This document shows positions 7,462-15,928 of a stretch of DNA of 64,000 nt, in pieces. Positions within the stretch are counted from its first letter, which is position 1. The number at the start of each line of letters is the position of its first letter. Source of the stretch: Zhongshania aquatica (GTDB taxonomy: Bacteria; Pseudomonadota; Gammaproteobacteria; Pseudomonadales; Spongiibacteraceae); NCBI RefSeq assembly GCF_027257955.1, contig NZ_JANZNQ010000017.1:1-64000 (forward strand), read 5' to 3'. A program made the translations under genes and the position numbers. Below the pieces are notes generated by a model. It saw only the letters and a program-made list of their open reading frames with translations. It was not told the origin of the DNA and did no database searches.

Positions 7462-7979
7462 CTAACGACTATTATTTCTTAGATGATTCACCGCCAGTGC
7501 TATAGCTAAGGCGTCGTCTTGTGCATTGTGAGCTTGGAGTTCACCGGATTCAAAAAAGTGGACGACGGTGTCTGCCAACGCTGATTCTTGATGAGGGCTT
7601 ATAAGCGAGCGAACGTCTCTAATTTCTATATTTTGTAAGCCAAGCGCTTTAGCCCAAAGGCGCTCCCAGTCTGGCTGGCGTTGTAGATGATCTTATTGTT
7701 CCCAATCACGTCCTGCACTTGCCGACAAACTTCGTCTGCAGGCTGCCCATTTTGCTGCAAATAAGACAAAGAAAGACCGTGGATTTTTTCAGAGTGTTCA
7801 GACCAATCTGTCCACTCGGCCTTCGGGGCAATTTCCCAGTAGTAACTTCGTCCTCCGAGCACCAAACCAACGCTAATGGGGTAGCTCCAAAAGGCATTGA
7901 GGCTGGATGCTTCAAAGTCCAGGATTGGAGGCACGTTAGGGTATAATTTTGCGTCTACTTTCATTTTGTGATTATACAT
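7462..7979 (-). pseudogene. DEDDh-type 3'-5' exonuclease, frameshifted
   Basis: The first frame (7979 to 7626) gives ILDFEASSL (Exo I motif D-x-E), then WSEHSEKIHGLS and a run towards IIYNAS, where family members continue with an Asp-Trp motif. That continuation is present in the next frame: PDWERLWAKALG, then IEIRDVRSLISPHQ and AHNAQDDALAIALAV (Exo III motif, H-N-A-x-x-D-A-L-A), ending at 7462. One extra base near 7665-7675 separates the halves. The complete protein would be about 170 residues, the usual size. Either a true pseudogene or a sequencing error is possible; the surroundings favour decay. Confidence 0.75.
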
Positions 7980-8084
7980 GACTACCAGGCCCTAGCATCG
8001 CTAGTGTTCGCTCTTAGGTGGTTTAACGTTGAATGCAAATCAACACCGCACTCTAAAATGGAGTTTAAATACGTCTGCTTGTGA

Positions 8085-8270
8085 ATGCTTAGTTTAACAC
8101 GCAGGGAAGGTCAGTCTTTACATGTTGGTGACGATGTCGTAATTACGATCGAGAGAGTTGAAGGTAAGAAGGTTAAGGTTTCTATAGAAGCTCCATGTTC
8201 AGTAAAAATATTGCGATCCGAGTTGGTTGATGTCACCGTTGTCGACGAAATAAGTAGCTATAAAAACTAA
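8085..8270 (+). CDS. csrA: CsrA-family RNA-binding regulator
   Basis: The 61-residue product matches CsrA/RsmA end to end: MLSLTRREGQSLHVGDDVVI, then a V-K-V-S-I-E-A-P strand and a helix (KILRSEL). CsrA dimers bind A(N)GGA motifs in mRNA leaders and block translation. The canonical V-x-I-G-I-x-A-P strand and R-x-E-I (here RSEL) are slightly changed. Its place among mobile-element genes, away from alaS, tRNA-Ser or flagellar genes, suggests an accessory paralogue like those on plasmids and integrative elements. No strong ribosome-binding site is visible. Confidence 0.85.
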   Translation: MLSLTRREGQSLHVGDDVVITIERVEGKKVKVSIEAPCSVKILRSELVDVTVVDEISSYKN

Positions 8271-8456
8271 TTTTTTACCTCGTAGCAAAGCCTCCCCTTT
8301 GCATTTAGCAGGCAATAGGGGGCGCTGTGTTAATGAGTTAAGTGGGCAGTAATGTCACAAAAGCCGTCATACGTTTGAATTCTGCGCTAGACTGGTATCG
8401 ACCCTAAGCGGACTTTGCAAAAGTTCTTTCCAATATTCAAAACAGGTAATTTATAG

Positions 8457-9269
8457 ATGATTGAAGAGCAGAAAGGAATCGCTGAAGCAGAGCAAATTTT
8501 AGAAGAGCTTGAATTTGATTTGTTACCAATAATCCCGTCAGAAGTAGTGAGCGCGATCAGTTCTGACGATTTTAATGTTGTGCTAGAAGTGCATGAGTTT
8601 TCATCAGAGAAAATTTTGGGTAAGGCTCAAGGTAACGATAGTGCAGCATTAATATATATTAACAAAAACATTCCTGATCAACGGCGATTTAATTTCACTG
8701 CAGCTCATGAAATCGGTCATGTCTGTATGCATATAATGCCTCAAAAGAAAATGCTTTTTGAGTGCGGGAGCAAAGAATTATCAAACCCGTTTGATGATCC
8801 TATTGAGAGGCAAGCTAATGGATTCGCTTCAGGGTTACTCATGCCCAAAAAGCTAATCAGCGCTATTACAAACGGAGAAATTAATTGGGAAAATATCCAT
8901 GCTATATCTTCTAAGTGTGAAAGTTCATTGGAAGCAACTTTTAGGCGTATGCTGCTGCTAAACAATGAACCATTTGCATTGGTAATCCATCAGAATGGAG
9001 CTTTTAGGCGTTTTGTTCCTTCACAGAATTTTGATTTTTTTATCAATAATTCTCCATTATCTGCTGATCAACGTGATCTGCTAGTTAATGTTACAGAGCT
9101 TCCTTACCCTGCTGATTTTGATGAAGTTGATGCGATTGACTGGGTTAATCCTTATAGCAACGGTGTAGCGATAGAGCGCTTATATGTAAGCTCCATTTTA
9201 TTGGATAAGGGGTTTTCGTATTCTTTGGTCACTTATGATGATGATTGTCTGATTGATGAAGACGAGTAA
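8457..9269 (+). CDS. ImmA/IrrE-family metallopeptidase
   Basis: A zinc peptidase domain covers about residues 50-150, with HEIGH (about 84-88) and the downstream acidic residue region (IERQANGFASGLLMP). In ICE- and phage-borne pairs, ImmA cleaves the partner XRE repressor (ImmR) after DNA damage and so switches on excision. The C-terminal 120 residues are an uncharacterised domain common in longer ImmA-like proteins. The gene faces the XRE gene at 9273-9668 with only three bases between the stops, and integrase and excisionase genes follow. This supports a role in control of the element. Confidence 0.85.
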   Translation: MIEEQKGIAEAEQILEELEFDLLPIIPSEVVSAISSDDFNVVLEVHEFSSEKILGKAQGNDSAALIYINKNIPDQRRFNFTAAHEIGHVCMHIMPQKKMLFECGSKELSNPFDDPIERQANGFASGLLMPKKLISAITNGEINWENIHAISSKCESSLEATFRRMLLLNNEPFALVIHQNGAFRRFVPSQNFDFFINNSPLSADQRDLLVNVTELPYPADFDEVDAIDWVNPYSNGVAIERLYVSSILLDKGFSYSLVTYDDDCLIDEDE

Positions 9270-9272
9270 GAA

Positions 9273-9668
9273 TTATTTTTTTCTATTGGGCGTAATTTCC
9301 TTTAGGCGCTCGGCCATATCCCTCAGTCTATCCTGATCTGCTTTTGATAAATCATCGAGAATATCCCATCTGCGATAAAATTCCCTACTACGTTGATCAA
9401 CTTCCGAAGCCTCGGTAGGTATTTCGCCAGTAATCTCATGCAGCTGTACGTTCAATGCTGAAGCCAATTTACGAAGAACCACAATTGTAGGCACTCGGCC
9501 TTCACCTTGCTCTATCTTACTTAATGCTGCACCGCTGATCCCTGCTTCTTGAGCCAATCTGGATTGATTCCAGCCCATCCCAGCTCTCAAAGCTTTGATA
9601 TTATTGCTAATTTTCTTTGCTTGTTCACTTAAAGGGATTAATTTTTTATCGGTCTGGTTATTGGTCAT
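9273..9668 (-). CDS. XRE-family repressor (ImmR-like)
   Basis: The N-terminal Cro/C1-type HTH spans about residues 20-75: RAGMGWNQSRLAQEAGISGA, then LSKIEQGEGRVPTIVVLRKL. The C-terminus is a short charged helix (RLRDMAERLKEI). Its start overlaps the 3' end of the integrase gene by 11 bases, so the repressor is probably co-transcribed with excisionase and integrase. The convergent ImmA-like peptidase gene is the likely antagonist. Operator-like repeats lie upstream of the excisionase gene. Confidence 0.8.
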   Translation of the reverse strand: MTNNQTDKKLIPLSEQAKKISNNIKALRAGMGWNQSRLAQEAGISGAALSKIEQGEGRVPTIVVLRKLASALNVQLHEITGEIPTEASEVDQRSREFYRRWDILDDLSKADQDRLRDMAERLKEITPNRKK

Positions 9669-10935
9669 GGTTCTTGCTCTCCTTTGCTATTCCATCGTTT
9701 GCATTACTATCATCACGATTATGGGCAAGCTGAGTTGGCGCGGAAGGAAATGAGGACAAAATTAGACGATTAAATGCCGAGCCATCGTTACGCGTTAAAT
9801 TCGGCACATAGCGGGAGTACACCCTAAACAGCATTTCAGTACTGGTATGGCCCATCTGCCGGGCGATCCACTCAGGGCTCTCCCCTGCGGCTAACCAAAG
9901 CGTGGCTGCCGTATGGCGAGTTTGGTATGGACGGCGAGCATCCAGTGCAAGATAACGCAGTAGCGGATACCACACTCGGTCTGTAAAGTTCTTGTTGTCT
10001 AATGGGCGCCCAAGACTGTTACAGAACACATATTCACTAACATGGCCCGTTGCCTCAAACTGAGATTTGAGAGCAGTAAAGACTGAGTCCGACATTTGAA
10101 TTTCACGCTGAGAACCGTCGTTTTTAGTGTATTCAGTACGGCCCTTAGTAAAGGTCTCTCGAACCAATATTTGGCGGCGTTCAAAGTCGATAAACTTCCA
10201 TTTAAGGCCGTGTAACTCCCCTGACCGAACGCCAGTAAAAAAACGGACGATCATGTAGTTGCGATAATCTTTTCTAACGCGATCAATGATCATCGTTACT
10301 TCGTTCAAGTCGAAGGGCTTTATGTCGTTTTTAGGGACCTTGAGCCGCTGAATAGAAAGCGACGGATTGGGGAATTCATAGCGATCTGACGCTTCTTTGA
10401 TAATCGCCTGCGCCGTACCCATAATTTCATTAAGGGTCTTGGGGCTTAAGAAATCGCGATCACCTGGTCCCGGCAATTTGGCAAGGTCACCCCGAAAGGC
10501 TAAAAGCTCGGCCTTAGAAATAGCATTTAATCGCTTACTCGCAAATCGCGGTAGCACATGCTTATTGAGCTGCCCTACTTGCGAGTCATACGTCGCTTTG
10601 CGCCAACGCACCTTATTCTCAGCTAGCCACGTCTCGGCAAATTCACCAAATGTCGGTGTATCGACCTTCGAGACTTCGGTTGTGGCCACCGCTCTATCGA
10701 GGGGACTTTCAACATCCTGACTCAACTTATGGCCACGGCGAGATTGGGGGAAATACTCTAGGTAGTTAAATTGACCTAGGGTTATGGCTGCTTCAATCTT
10801 CTTGAGCGCTTTCTCCATCTGACTGCGATTAGCAGGCGTATCAGGAAGCATAGTCTGCTCGCGGCAACGTTTGCCCATGTAACGAAACTCAAAGAATAAG
10901 CGTCCGCTGTCACCTCGAGTTCTGACACTACCCAC
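9658..10935 (-). CDS. Tyrosine recombinase / integrase
   Basis: The 425-residue product has an N-terminal arm-binding domain (short AP2-like strand region, RLFFEFRYMGKRC), a SAM-like core-binding domain (about 95-185) and a C-terminal catalytic domain. Catalytic residues are visible: Arg in RSGELHGLKW (about 239), His-x-x-Arg in TRHTAATLW (about 340), His in GHTSTEMLFRVY and the nucleophile Tyr just after it (about 369-372). It resembles phage- and island-type integrases. The start overlaps the excisionase-like gene by eight bases. The target site is unknown; no tRNA gene adjoins it. Confidence 0.9.
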   Translation of the reverse strand: MGSVRTRGDSGRLFFEFRYMGKRCREQTMLPDTPANRSQMEKALKKIEAAITLGQFNYLEYFPQSRRGHKLSQDVESPLDRAVATTEVSKVDTPTFGEFAETWLAENKVRWRKATYDSQVGQLNKHVLPRFASKRLNAISKAELLAFRGDLAKLPGPGDRDFLSPKTLNEIMGTAQAIIKEASDRYEFPNPSLSIQRLKVPKNDIKPFDLNEVTMIIDRVRKDYRNYMIVRFFTGVRSGELHGLKWKFIDFERRQILVRETFTKGRTEYTKNDGSQREIQMSDSVFTALKSQFEATGHVSEYVFCNSLGRPLDNKNFTDRVWYPLLRYLALDARRPYQTRHTAATLWLAAGESPEWIARQMGHTSTEMLFRVYSRYVPNLTRNDGSAFNRLILSSFPSAPTQLAHNRDDSNANDGIAKESKNHDQ

Positions 10936-11173
10936 GGTAAGTGCCTCCTGCAGCCATGGGAATTGAAAAATCAGACTTAGCGGCGGGAGTTACCTTCTGC
11001 ATGTCTTCGAGAATTTTCTCCCAAATATACAAAATCTTACGGCCACCAAAAGGCCGAAAATAATGCACGCCTTCGAGTAGAACAGAATCCTTCAGTTGGT
11101 TACGAATAGTTCGCGCGTCATACTTAATACGCGTCGAAAGCTCTTCTGTAGTGAGTAGCGTTGGGTTATTCAT
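10928..11173 (-). CDS. Excisionase-like / winged HTH protein
   Basis: The 81-residue product starts MNNPTLLTTEELSTRIKYDA and continues with TIRNQL, a MerR/Xis-like winged HTH; VHYFRPFGGRKILYIWE forms the wing. It precedes and overlaps the integrase gene, the normal place for a recombination directionality factor or an integrase regulator. AGGAG lies ten bases before the ATG. Two repeated 16-base boxes lie upstream, between it and the divergent XRE gene. Confidence 0.75.
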   Translation of the reverse strand: MNNPTLLTTEELSTRIKYDARTIRNQLKDSVLLEGVHYFRPFGGRKILYIWEKILEDMQKVTPAAKSDFSIPMAAGGTYRG

Positions 11174-11240
11174 CTTTGCAATCTCCTATAACTGGGATAC
11201 ACTCAAGGATGTCATAACCGCATTCAGCAGTGCATTTTGT

Positions 11241-11308
11241 CATCCTAAATAACATTCTAGCATGCAAAATTATATCTGCAAGCATTTTTTGCCATTCTAG
11301 ATAACATT
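11241..11308. promoter_or_regulatory. Two 16-bp direct repeats, probable operators
   Basis: CATCCTAAATAACATT (11241-11256) and CATTCTAGATAACATT (11293-11308) match at 14 of 16 positions and lie in the divergent intergenic region. The second is 12 bases before the ATG of the XRE gene at 11321. Spacing is 52 bases start to start, about five helical turns. They are good candidates for binding of the XRE protein or the ImmR-like repressor to control both directions. Confidence 0.6.
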
Positions 11309-11320
11309 TTTGGATTTTAC

Positions 11321-11536
11321 ATGATCAAGTGTCACTTAAGCAGACTAATGGGCGAGAGAAAGCTCAAGATTGCTGACCTAGCCAGAGATACTGGCTTAAA
11401 CAGAAATACCGTTTCCCTTCTTTATAAGGAAACAGCTACGCGTGTCGAGCTCGACACCATCGAGAAGCTATGCGTCTATTTTGATTGCAGGGTTGAAGAT
11501 TTATTCGAGTATGAGAGAGACCAGAGCTCTAAATAA
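11321..11536 (+). CDS. Cro-like XRE-family regulator
   Basis: The 71-residue protein is a bare HTH domain of the YozG/Cro type: KIADLARDTGLNRNTVSLLY, then ELDTIEKLCVYFDCRVEDLF. Proteins of this class set transcriptional switches on phages and islands. It is divergent from the excisionase-integrase-ImmR operon, with repeated boxes in the shared promoter region. The ATG at 11321 follows an AT-rich stretch without a clear Shine-Dalgarno sequence. Confidence 0.75.
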   Translation: MIKCHLSRLMGERKLKIADLARDTGLNRNTVSLLYKETATRVELDTIEKLCVYFDCRVEDLFEYERDQSSK

Positions 11537-11760
11537 TTACAGTTGAGTGGAGTGAGGCAAATTAGTAATTTATGCTCGGGCTGTTTGGGGGATTTTGTTT
11601 GAAGGCTCCTTATGGTTAAAAAGCGGACGCTCAGAAATCCCGAGCTAGACAGAAGTCTGTAGGTTTTTATACAACATCAACGCCGCCTGCAGGCGACCAT
11701 TTGTAGTGGCGCCGAAGGCGCAACAAAACATGGGGCGCGCTGTCTTCCCTTGTTATGCAT
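11537..11760. other. Spacer with several short inverted repeats
   Basis: No gene is visible. CGCCTGCAGGCG (about 11682-11693), GGCGCCGAAGGCGC and an imperfect pair GCGCAACAA / TTGTTATGC lie close together at 11680-11760. They could form terminator or recombination structures at the end of the minus-strand gene at 11761, or mark an element boundary. See the rejected attC idea. Confidence 0.35.
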
Positions 11761-12198
11761 TTAACCTAGCCTACCAAGCTCACCCTTGACTTTTAACTTG
11801 CGAAACTCTTCTGTTACTAGCTTTAGACATTCAGAGAGCTCATCTTCCAGATAAAAGAAATCCTCTGCTTTATTTTGCAAAGTTTCCATATTAGGGTTGC
11901 TGCCGACGGTAACTAATAGTGCTTCGTGGGCAATGTAGTTTCGCTCAGTTCTAAGTTTATTGAGGCGCTTTTTTAGATCCTCATTTCCATTGAGCTTGCC
12001 AAACACATTAAGCAGGCGCTCAAGTGGATAATTCTCGACGTCGCTGATAGAGAAATCGAAATGAATATGCTCTCCAACTAACATGTGAATATAATCATAT
12101 GATGTGCCTATATATAGCTTCAGCGACAGCTCCAGTAGCTGAAAGCTTGTCAGCAAACCAACCGTTCGATCGTTGTAGAAATGCTGTTCCTGCTTCAT
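11761..12198 (-). CDS. HEPN-like hypothetical protein
   Basis: The 145-residue, almost all-helical product contains LRTERNYIAHEALL (about 86-99). R-N-Y-I-A-H fits the HEPN signature R-x4-H (often RN followed by H). HEPN proteins are ribonuclease toxins or nucleic-acid-binding partners of nucleotidyltransferase (MNT) antitoxins. No MNT gene is seen within 500 bases. The N-terminal half (LLTSFQLLELSLKLYIG) resembles AbiV/Cthe_2314-like HEPN helices. Catalytic activity is inferred from the motif only. Confidence 0.5.
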   Translation of the reverse strand: MKQEQHFYNDRTVGLLTSFQLLELSLKLYIGTSYDYIHMLVGEHIHFDFSISDVENYPLERLLNVFGKLNGNEDLKKRLNKLRTERNYIAHEALLVTVGSNPNMETLQNKAEDFFYLEDELSECLKLVTEEFRKLKVKGELGRLG

Positions 12199-12315
12199 TT
12201 AGTGCCTTTATGCAATAAGACATACATAACTGCCAACGTCATCCAAAATAATGTTCTGCTGATCAATGATTTTCTAGATTCAGTGCTCAGGTTCAACATA
12301 TTGGCTAACACTCCG

Positions 12316-14577
12316 TCAGAAACTGAGCGATAATCGCGCCGTAACGGTGCGCGGTCTAATATAGACGTGATCAGAGGCAAACTGCGGATTATTGATACCG
12401 CTAATAATCCCTCTTTCATCAGTAAGGTTTGATACCACGATCGAAATTTCGGGGCGCCCGACAATATTTTCATTACTAAATGCAATCTGGCCATCAATCG
12501 TTTCGTAGCCAAACACTTCATCCAAGTATGCGAGCGTATTTGGAGCTTTACTTATTGTAACGTACGTCACCGATGCCTTTCCCAACCAACCAGAAAATAA
12601 GTCATGCTGATAGGCTATAGTGGTTGCACTCTGCTTTTTGGCTGCAAGAGGCCACTGGCTTCCTGCAGCGATTTCATTACCAGATGAATCCTTAAATGGC
12701 TCGGTGGTTTTATTTTCAACATATGAGCCGGCGAAGGTGATAGATAAACCCGTCAGCGGAGTGAGGTAAGTTGACGCCACTTCAACGCCGCGAACCTGAG
12801 AGCCACCAACATTATCAAAAAAGGAACCAAGACCGCTGCTATCTGACTGCTGTAGCTGCGGATCATTCCAATCTATCTGAAAAGGAGTCACGTCAAACGT
12901 CAGGGTATTATCAAACCATTCTGTTCTTAAGCCCATCTCGTAGGCCCACAGGGTATCTGATTTGTATAAATCAGGTGACTCACTGGTAAAGGTTCCTATA
13001 AGAACCTGTGGCCCACCAAATCTGAATCCTTTTGTGGCAGAAGCATACAGACTAATATTATCGTTAAAAGTGTATTTCACTACGACCTTTGGGTTTATTC
13101 CATCCTCATCAAGCTTTCCTTCTCTCACCCTCGTCGTCCGTCCATCTGTGGCCAGCTGAGTAGCGACGAGCAGACCTGTAAAAGTCGTTTTCGCCTCCGA
13201 GGTATTCTTAAAGGCACGCAAACCCAAAGTAATCTCAAGACTTTCCCAAAAGCTTTTGGTAATTTCTCCGAAAAAAGCCGTTTCAGTGAATTCAACTGGA
13301 TCAGCATAGCCCCTTGCGACGTTGACCTTCCCATTTTGATTTACAATGCCTGGATACAAAAGATTTAATAATGCTGTCGTTTCAGGCGTAATTCCTAGCG
13401 AGATCGAATCGCTCGCCAAGATAATTGTATCATCCACCAGGTCTAGCTCTCGATAGAAACCACCAAACAACCAGGTCCATGAAGAATCCGAATTGGATGC
13501 AAATCTCAATTCCTGAGAAATACTTTCAGATCTATTATTATTAATGGTAGATACGCTTGGTGGCGGATTCGGGATATTGCCAATTCGGGATGTATCTATA
13601 AACGCGTTAAATTTTTTCTCTGTCTTCGATGTTTGCGAGACGACATCAAACGAATCAAATGAATATTGAACACCAATTGTCCCCAATGAGTAACGCGGAT
13701 TCTGCGGACTTGCCTGTGGAGTATTAGAGCGGCTTAGTCGTCCTTCTGTATTATCTGTAATAGCAGAATCTCGAATTTCTGTGTCTTGCTCAATATACAT
13801 TCCAGATATTCTTAATTTTTCTGTTGGCTGCCACAAAGCCATAGCTCGCGCGCCAACCTGCTCAGTCTCATTAACATCTTTCAAATTGCGACCGATATCA
13901 TCGACCCACCCTGCAGACTCTCGCTCGAATCCCAACAATCTTACAGCAATAGTATCACCTAACGGTATATTGACCACTGCCCCCCTAGAGCTGCCACTCC
14001 CGCCAAACTTGACGCTTTCATATTGATAGTAAGCTTTCGCTTCCCATTCATTTAAAACAGGCTCCTGCGGAATATAACGTACAGCTCCGTTTAGAGCAGA
14101 ACCGCCAAACAAGGTACCCTGAGGACCTTTTAAAATCTCAACGCGCGCCAAATCAAATGGGTTTGGATCAAGTGTAACTCTTGGCACCACAGGATCTTCA
14201 AAAGAGACGTCGCCAATAAAAACACCCGTTGTATTACTTGTATTGAGATCTGCACCGATCCCACGAATAGTAATTCGACTAGAATTAACATTATCGTTAT
14301 AGAATGTGACGCCCGGTACAACCTTAAGGAAATCCTCTTGGCCCTGCGCCCCAGATGATTCAAGAGAAGCACCGGTAATTGCATTAATACTCGCAGCAAT
14401 ATCTCTGAGATTCATATCACGTTTTGTGGCCGTGACGATAACCTCTTCTATTTGTCGCTTTTTCTGTTTTAAACTTTCGTCCTGTTCATCGTCAGCGATA
14501 GCATTTTGAGATCCAAACATAAACGGCTGACACAAACATATTGCCAGTAATGCTAAATTCACTTTATTTTTATTCAT
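12316..14577 (-). CDS. TonB-dependent outer-membrane receptor
   Basis: The 753-residue product has a signal peptide (about 1-28, ending NAIADD), a TonB box-like IEEVIVTATKRD (about 43-54), a plug domain (ITGASLESSGAQGQEDFLKV, then LKGPQGTLFGGSALNGAVRY at about 155-170) and a 22-strand barrel ending in a terminal Phe (SLSF). It imports a scarce or bulky substrate across the outer membrane using TonB-ExbBD energy. Receptors of this subfamily (EEVIVTA, LKGPQGTL) are often linked to sugars, aromatics or steroids rather than iron. It lies 57 bases downstream of the esterase gene on the same strand, so the pair is likely an operon. Confidence 0.92.
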   Translation of the reverse strand: MNKNKVNLALLAICLCQPFMFGSQNAIADDEQDESLKQKKRQIEEVIVTATKRDMNLRDIAASINAITGASLESSGAQGQEDFLKVVPGVTFYNDNVNSSRITIRGIGADLNTSNTTGVFIGDVSFEDPVVPRVTLDPNPFDLARVEILKGPQGTLFGGSALNGAVRYIPQEPVLNEWEAKAYYQYESVKFGGSGSSRGAVVNIPLGDTIAVRLLGFERESAGWVDDIGRNLKDVNETEQVGARAMALWQPTEKLRISGMYIEQDTEIRDSAITDNTEGRLSRSNTPQASPQNPRYSLGTIGVQYSFDSFDVVSQTSKTEKKFNAFIDTSRIGNIPNPPPSVSTINNNRSESISQELRFASNSDSSWTWLFGGFYRELDLVDDTIILASDSISLGITPETTALLNLLYPGIVNQNGKVNVARGYADPVEFTETAFFGEITKSFWESLEITLGLRAFKNTSEAKTTFTGLLVATQLATDGRTTRVREGKLDEDGINPKVVVKYTFNDNISLYASATKGFRFGGPQVLIGTFTSESPDLYKSDTLWAYEMGLRTEWFDNTLTFDVTPFQIDWNDPQLQQSDSSGLGSFFDNVGGSQVRGVEVASTYLTPLTGLSITFAGSYVENKTTEPFKDSSGNEIAAGSQWPLAAKKQSATTIAYQHDLFSGWLGKASVTYVTISKAPNTLAYLDEVFGYETIDGQIAFSNENIVGRPEISIVVSNLTDERGIISGINNPQFASDHVYIRPRTVTARLSLSF

Positions 14578-14634
14578 TTCATTACCTCTAATACTTCTTC
14601 ATACATCAAAACAATCAAACCCCACTTAACTACT

Positions 14635-15618
14635 CTAAATATCAACATTTCTGCTAAGCCACCGAAGCGCGTCAGCAAACAATGCGCCCCCGTGTTTCAG
14701 AGTATGACCGCCTGTACCGTACTCAAATTTATACTCATAACCAGCAAACCGGAGAGCTGCAGCCATGTCTTTATTAGCTATCGGCCAAGACCCGAATGTA
14801 ATATCAGCATCAGCTTCGCCGCTCTGTAGATATACCCTAATCGGCTTTCGCTCTACTGTTCTCACAAGATAAGGATAGTTATGCCCTCCGCGCAGATTCA
14901 CGAAAGAGCCACAGTGAGACATCACCGCTCCAAAAATATCTGGCCGACGCCAAGCAACTGTAAATGCGGCAATACCACCACTACTCATTCCACAAATGAT
15001 ATTTCGTGCAGGATCACGTTCCAACGTAACATCTGCAATATCTGCAGCCATTGGCATCAACTCATCAACAACAAACCGAGTTGTCGCATTGTCGAGACTG
15101 TCATACTCTAAACTTCGCTGATCGGCCGCCTCTCGCTTAGCATCATCGAATTCAAGGGTAGTCAAATCTGCCGCACGCCAAGGTTCAGGCAATCCCGGGT
15201 TAACGAAAATACCGAGGGTCGGAGGCAATTGACCAGATGCGATTAAGCTATCCAAAACCTGAGTCGCCCGCACTGCTCCGCCCTCTTCTATGTACTGCAA
15301 TCCATCAAAGCAGACGAGCAACGACACACACTGGCCCGCTTTCAATCCAGGCGGTATGTAAATAGCGATATCTCGCGTGGTTTCAGGAAATATATGGGAA
15401 TCGCGCCAATCGCGAAGCCACTTCACTTGACCTTTTGGAACATGTTCACCTGGAAATGCCTCAACGCAGGGCTTATACCTCTCGTCACCAGGGACTTGAG
15501 TCGCGAACTGAATTTCACTGGTAGAACGGTTATTAACCGTTGCCAGCAGAAAGGAGACATTCTGATCTTCTCCAAACTGCCTATGGAGCCCAAGCTCCTC
15601 GTATAGATCTCGATTCAT
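14635..15618 (-). CDS. Putative esterase (enterochelin-esterase-like, alpha/beta hydrolase)
   Basis: The 327-residue product has an alpha/beta-hydrolase core: IAIYIPPGL (about 84-92), a Ser nucleophile elbow GMSSGG (about 212-217), an acid in the GEADADITFGSW region and a His in GGHTLKHGG (about 305-313). It resembles the esterase-D / IroE-Fes family, which hydrolyses esters or siderophore lactones. No signal peptide is obvious, suggesting a cytoplasmic enzyme. It precedes the TonB receptor gene and is preceded by three palindromic boxes. The substrate is unknown; release of acids from an ester taken up by the receptor is plausible. Confidence 0.8.
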   Translation of the reverse strand: MNRDLYEELGLHRQFGEDQNVSFLLATVNNRSTSEIQFATQVPGDERYKPCVEAFPGEHVPKGQVKWLRDWRDSHIFPETTRDIAIYIPPGLKAGQCVSLLVCFDGLQYIEEGGAVRATQVLDSLIASGQLPPTLGIFVNPGLPEPWRAADLTTLEFDDAKREAADQRSLEYDSLDNATTRFVVDELMPMAADIADVTLERDPARNIICGMSSGGIAAFTVAWRRPDIFGAVMSHCGSFVNLRGGHNYPYLVRTVERKPIRVYLQSGEADADITFGSWPIANKDMAAALRFAGYEYKFEYGTGGHTLKHGGALFADALRWLSRNVDI

Positions 15619-15672
15619 AAATACTGACGAGCCCGTCTTAAAAGCGACGTACCCGCACTTACTCCAATTATT

Positions 15673-15797
15673 ATATACACTACGTATATTATTAAATATA
15701 CATTATGTATTAATATTGTCAAACAATTATATTAACCTCGATATAGTTGCTTATTAAATTAGCGTATGAACAATAAATAAATATACACAACGTATAT
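15673..15797. promoter_or_regulatory. Three palindromic boxes, ATATAC-N5-GTATAT type
   Basis: ATATACACTACGTATAT (15673-15689), ATATACATTATGTATTA (15696-15712, last bases diverged) and ATATACACAACGTATAT (15781-15797) share the pattern ATATAC-N5-GTATAT. Sites 1 and 2 are 23 bases apart and lie 55-95 bases upstream of the esterase start. The symmetry and size fit a TetR-family dimer, and a TetR gene is at 16240. The link between protein and boxes is inferred. Confidence 0.65.
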
Positions 15798-15928
15798 TGT
15801 AAAGTAGGATTATTCAAGACGCTCTCTAGATCTATGACCGAAAGCGAGGCCAATTAAGTACAAGGAAAAAGCCGACTGGCGCTCTTACAAACACATTGGC
15901 GCCCTCTTTAACTAGCGGATAAGGATCA

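Noticed and set aside
11685-11760. Possible integron attC site (GCGCAACAA / TTGTTATGC pair before the HEPN-like gene)
   Set aside because: The inverted arms are imperfect, the core bases do not fit RYYYAAC/GTTRRRY, and the 41-base distance is below the size of attC sites. No integrase of the IntI type is present.
12195-12521. 108-codon frame overlapping the 3' end of the TonB receptor gene
   Set aside because: Same strand, other frame; the receptor barrel end in the main frame is conserved, so this is a shadow.
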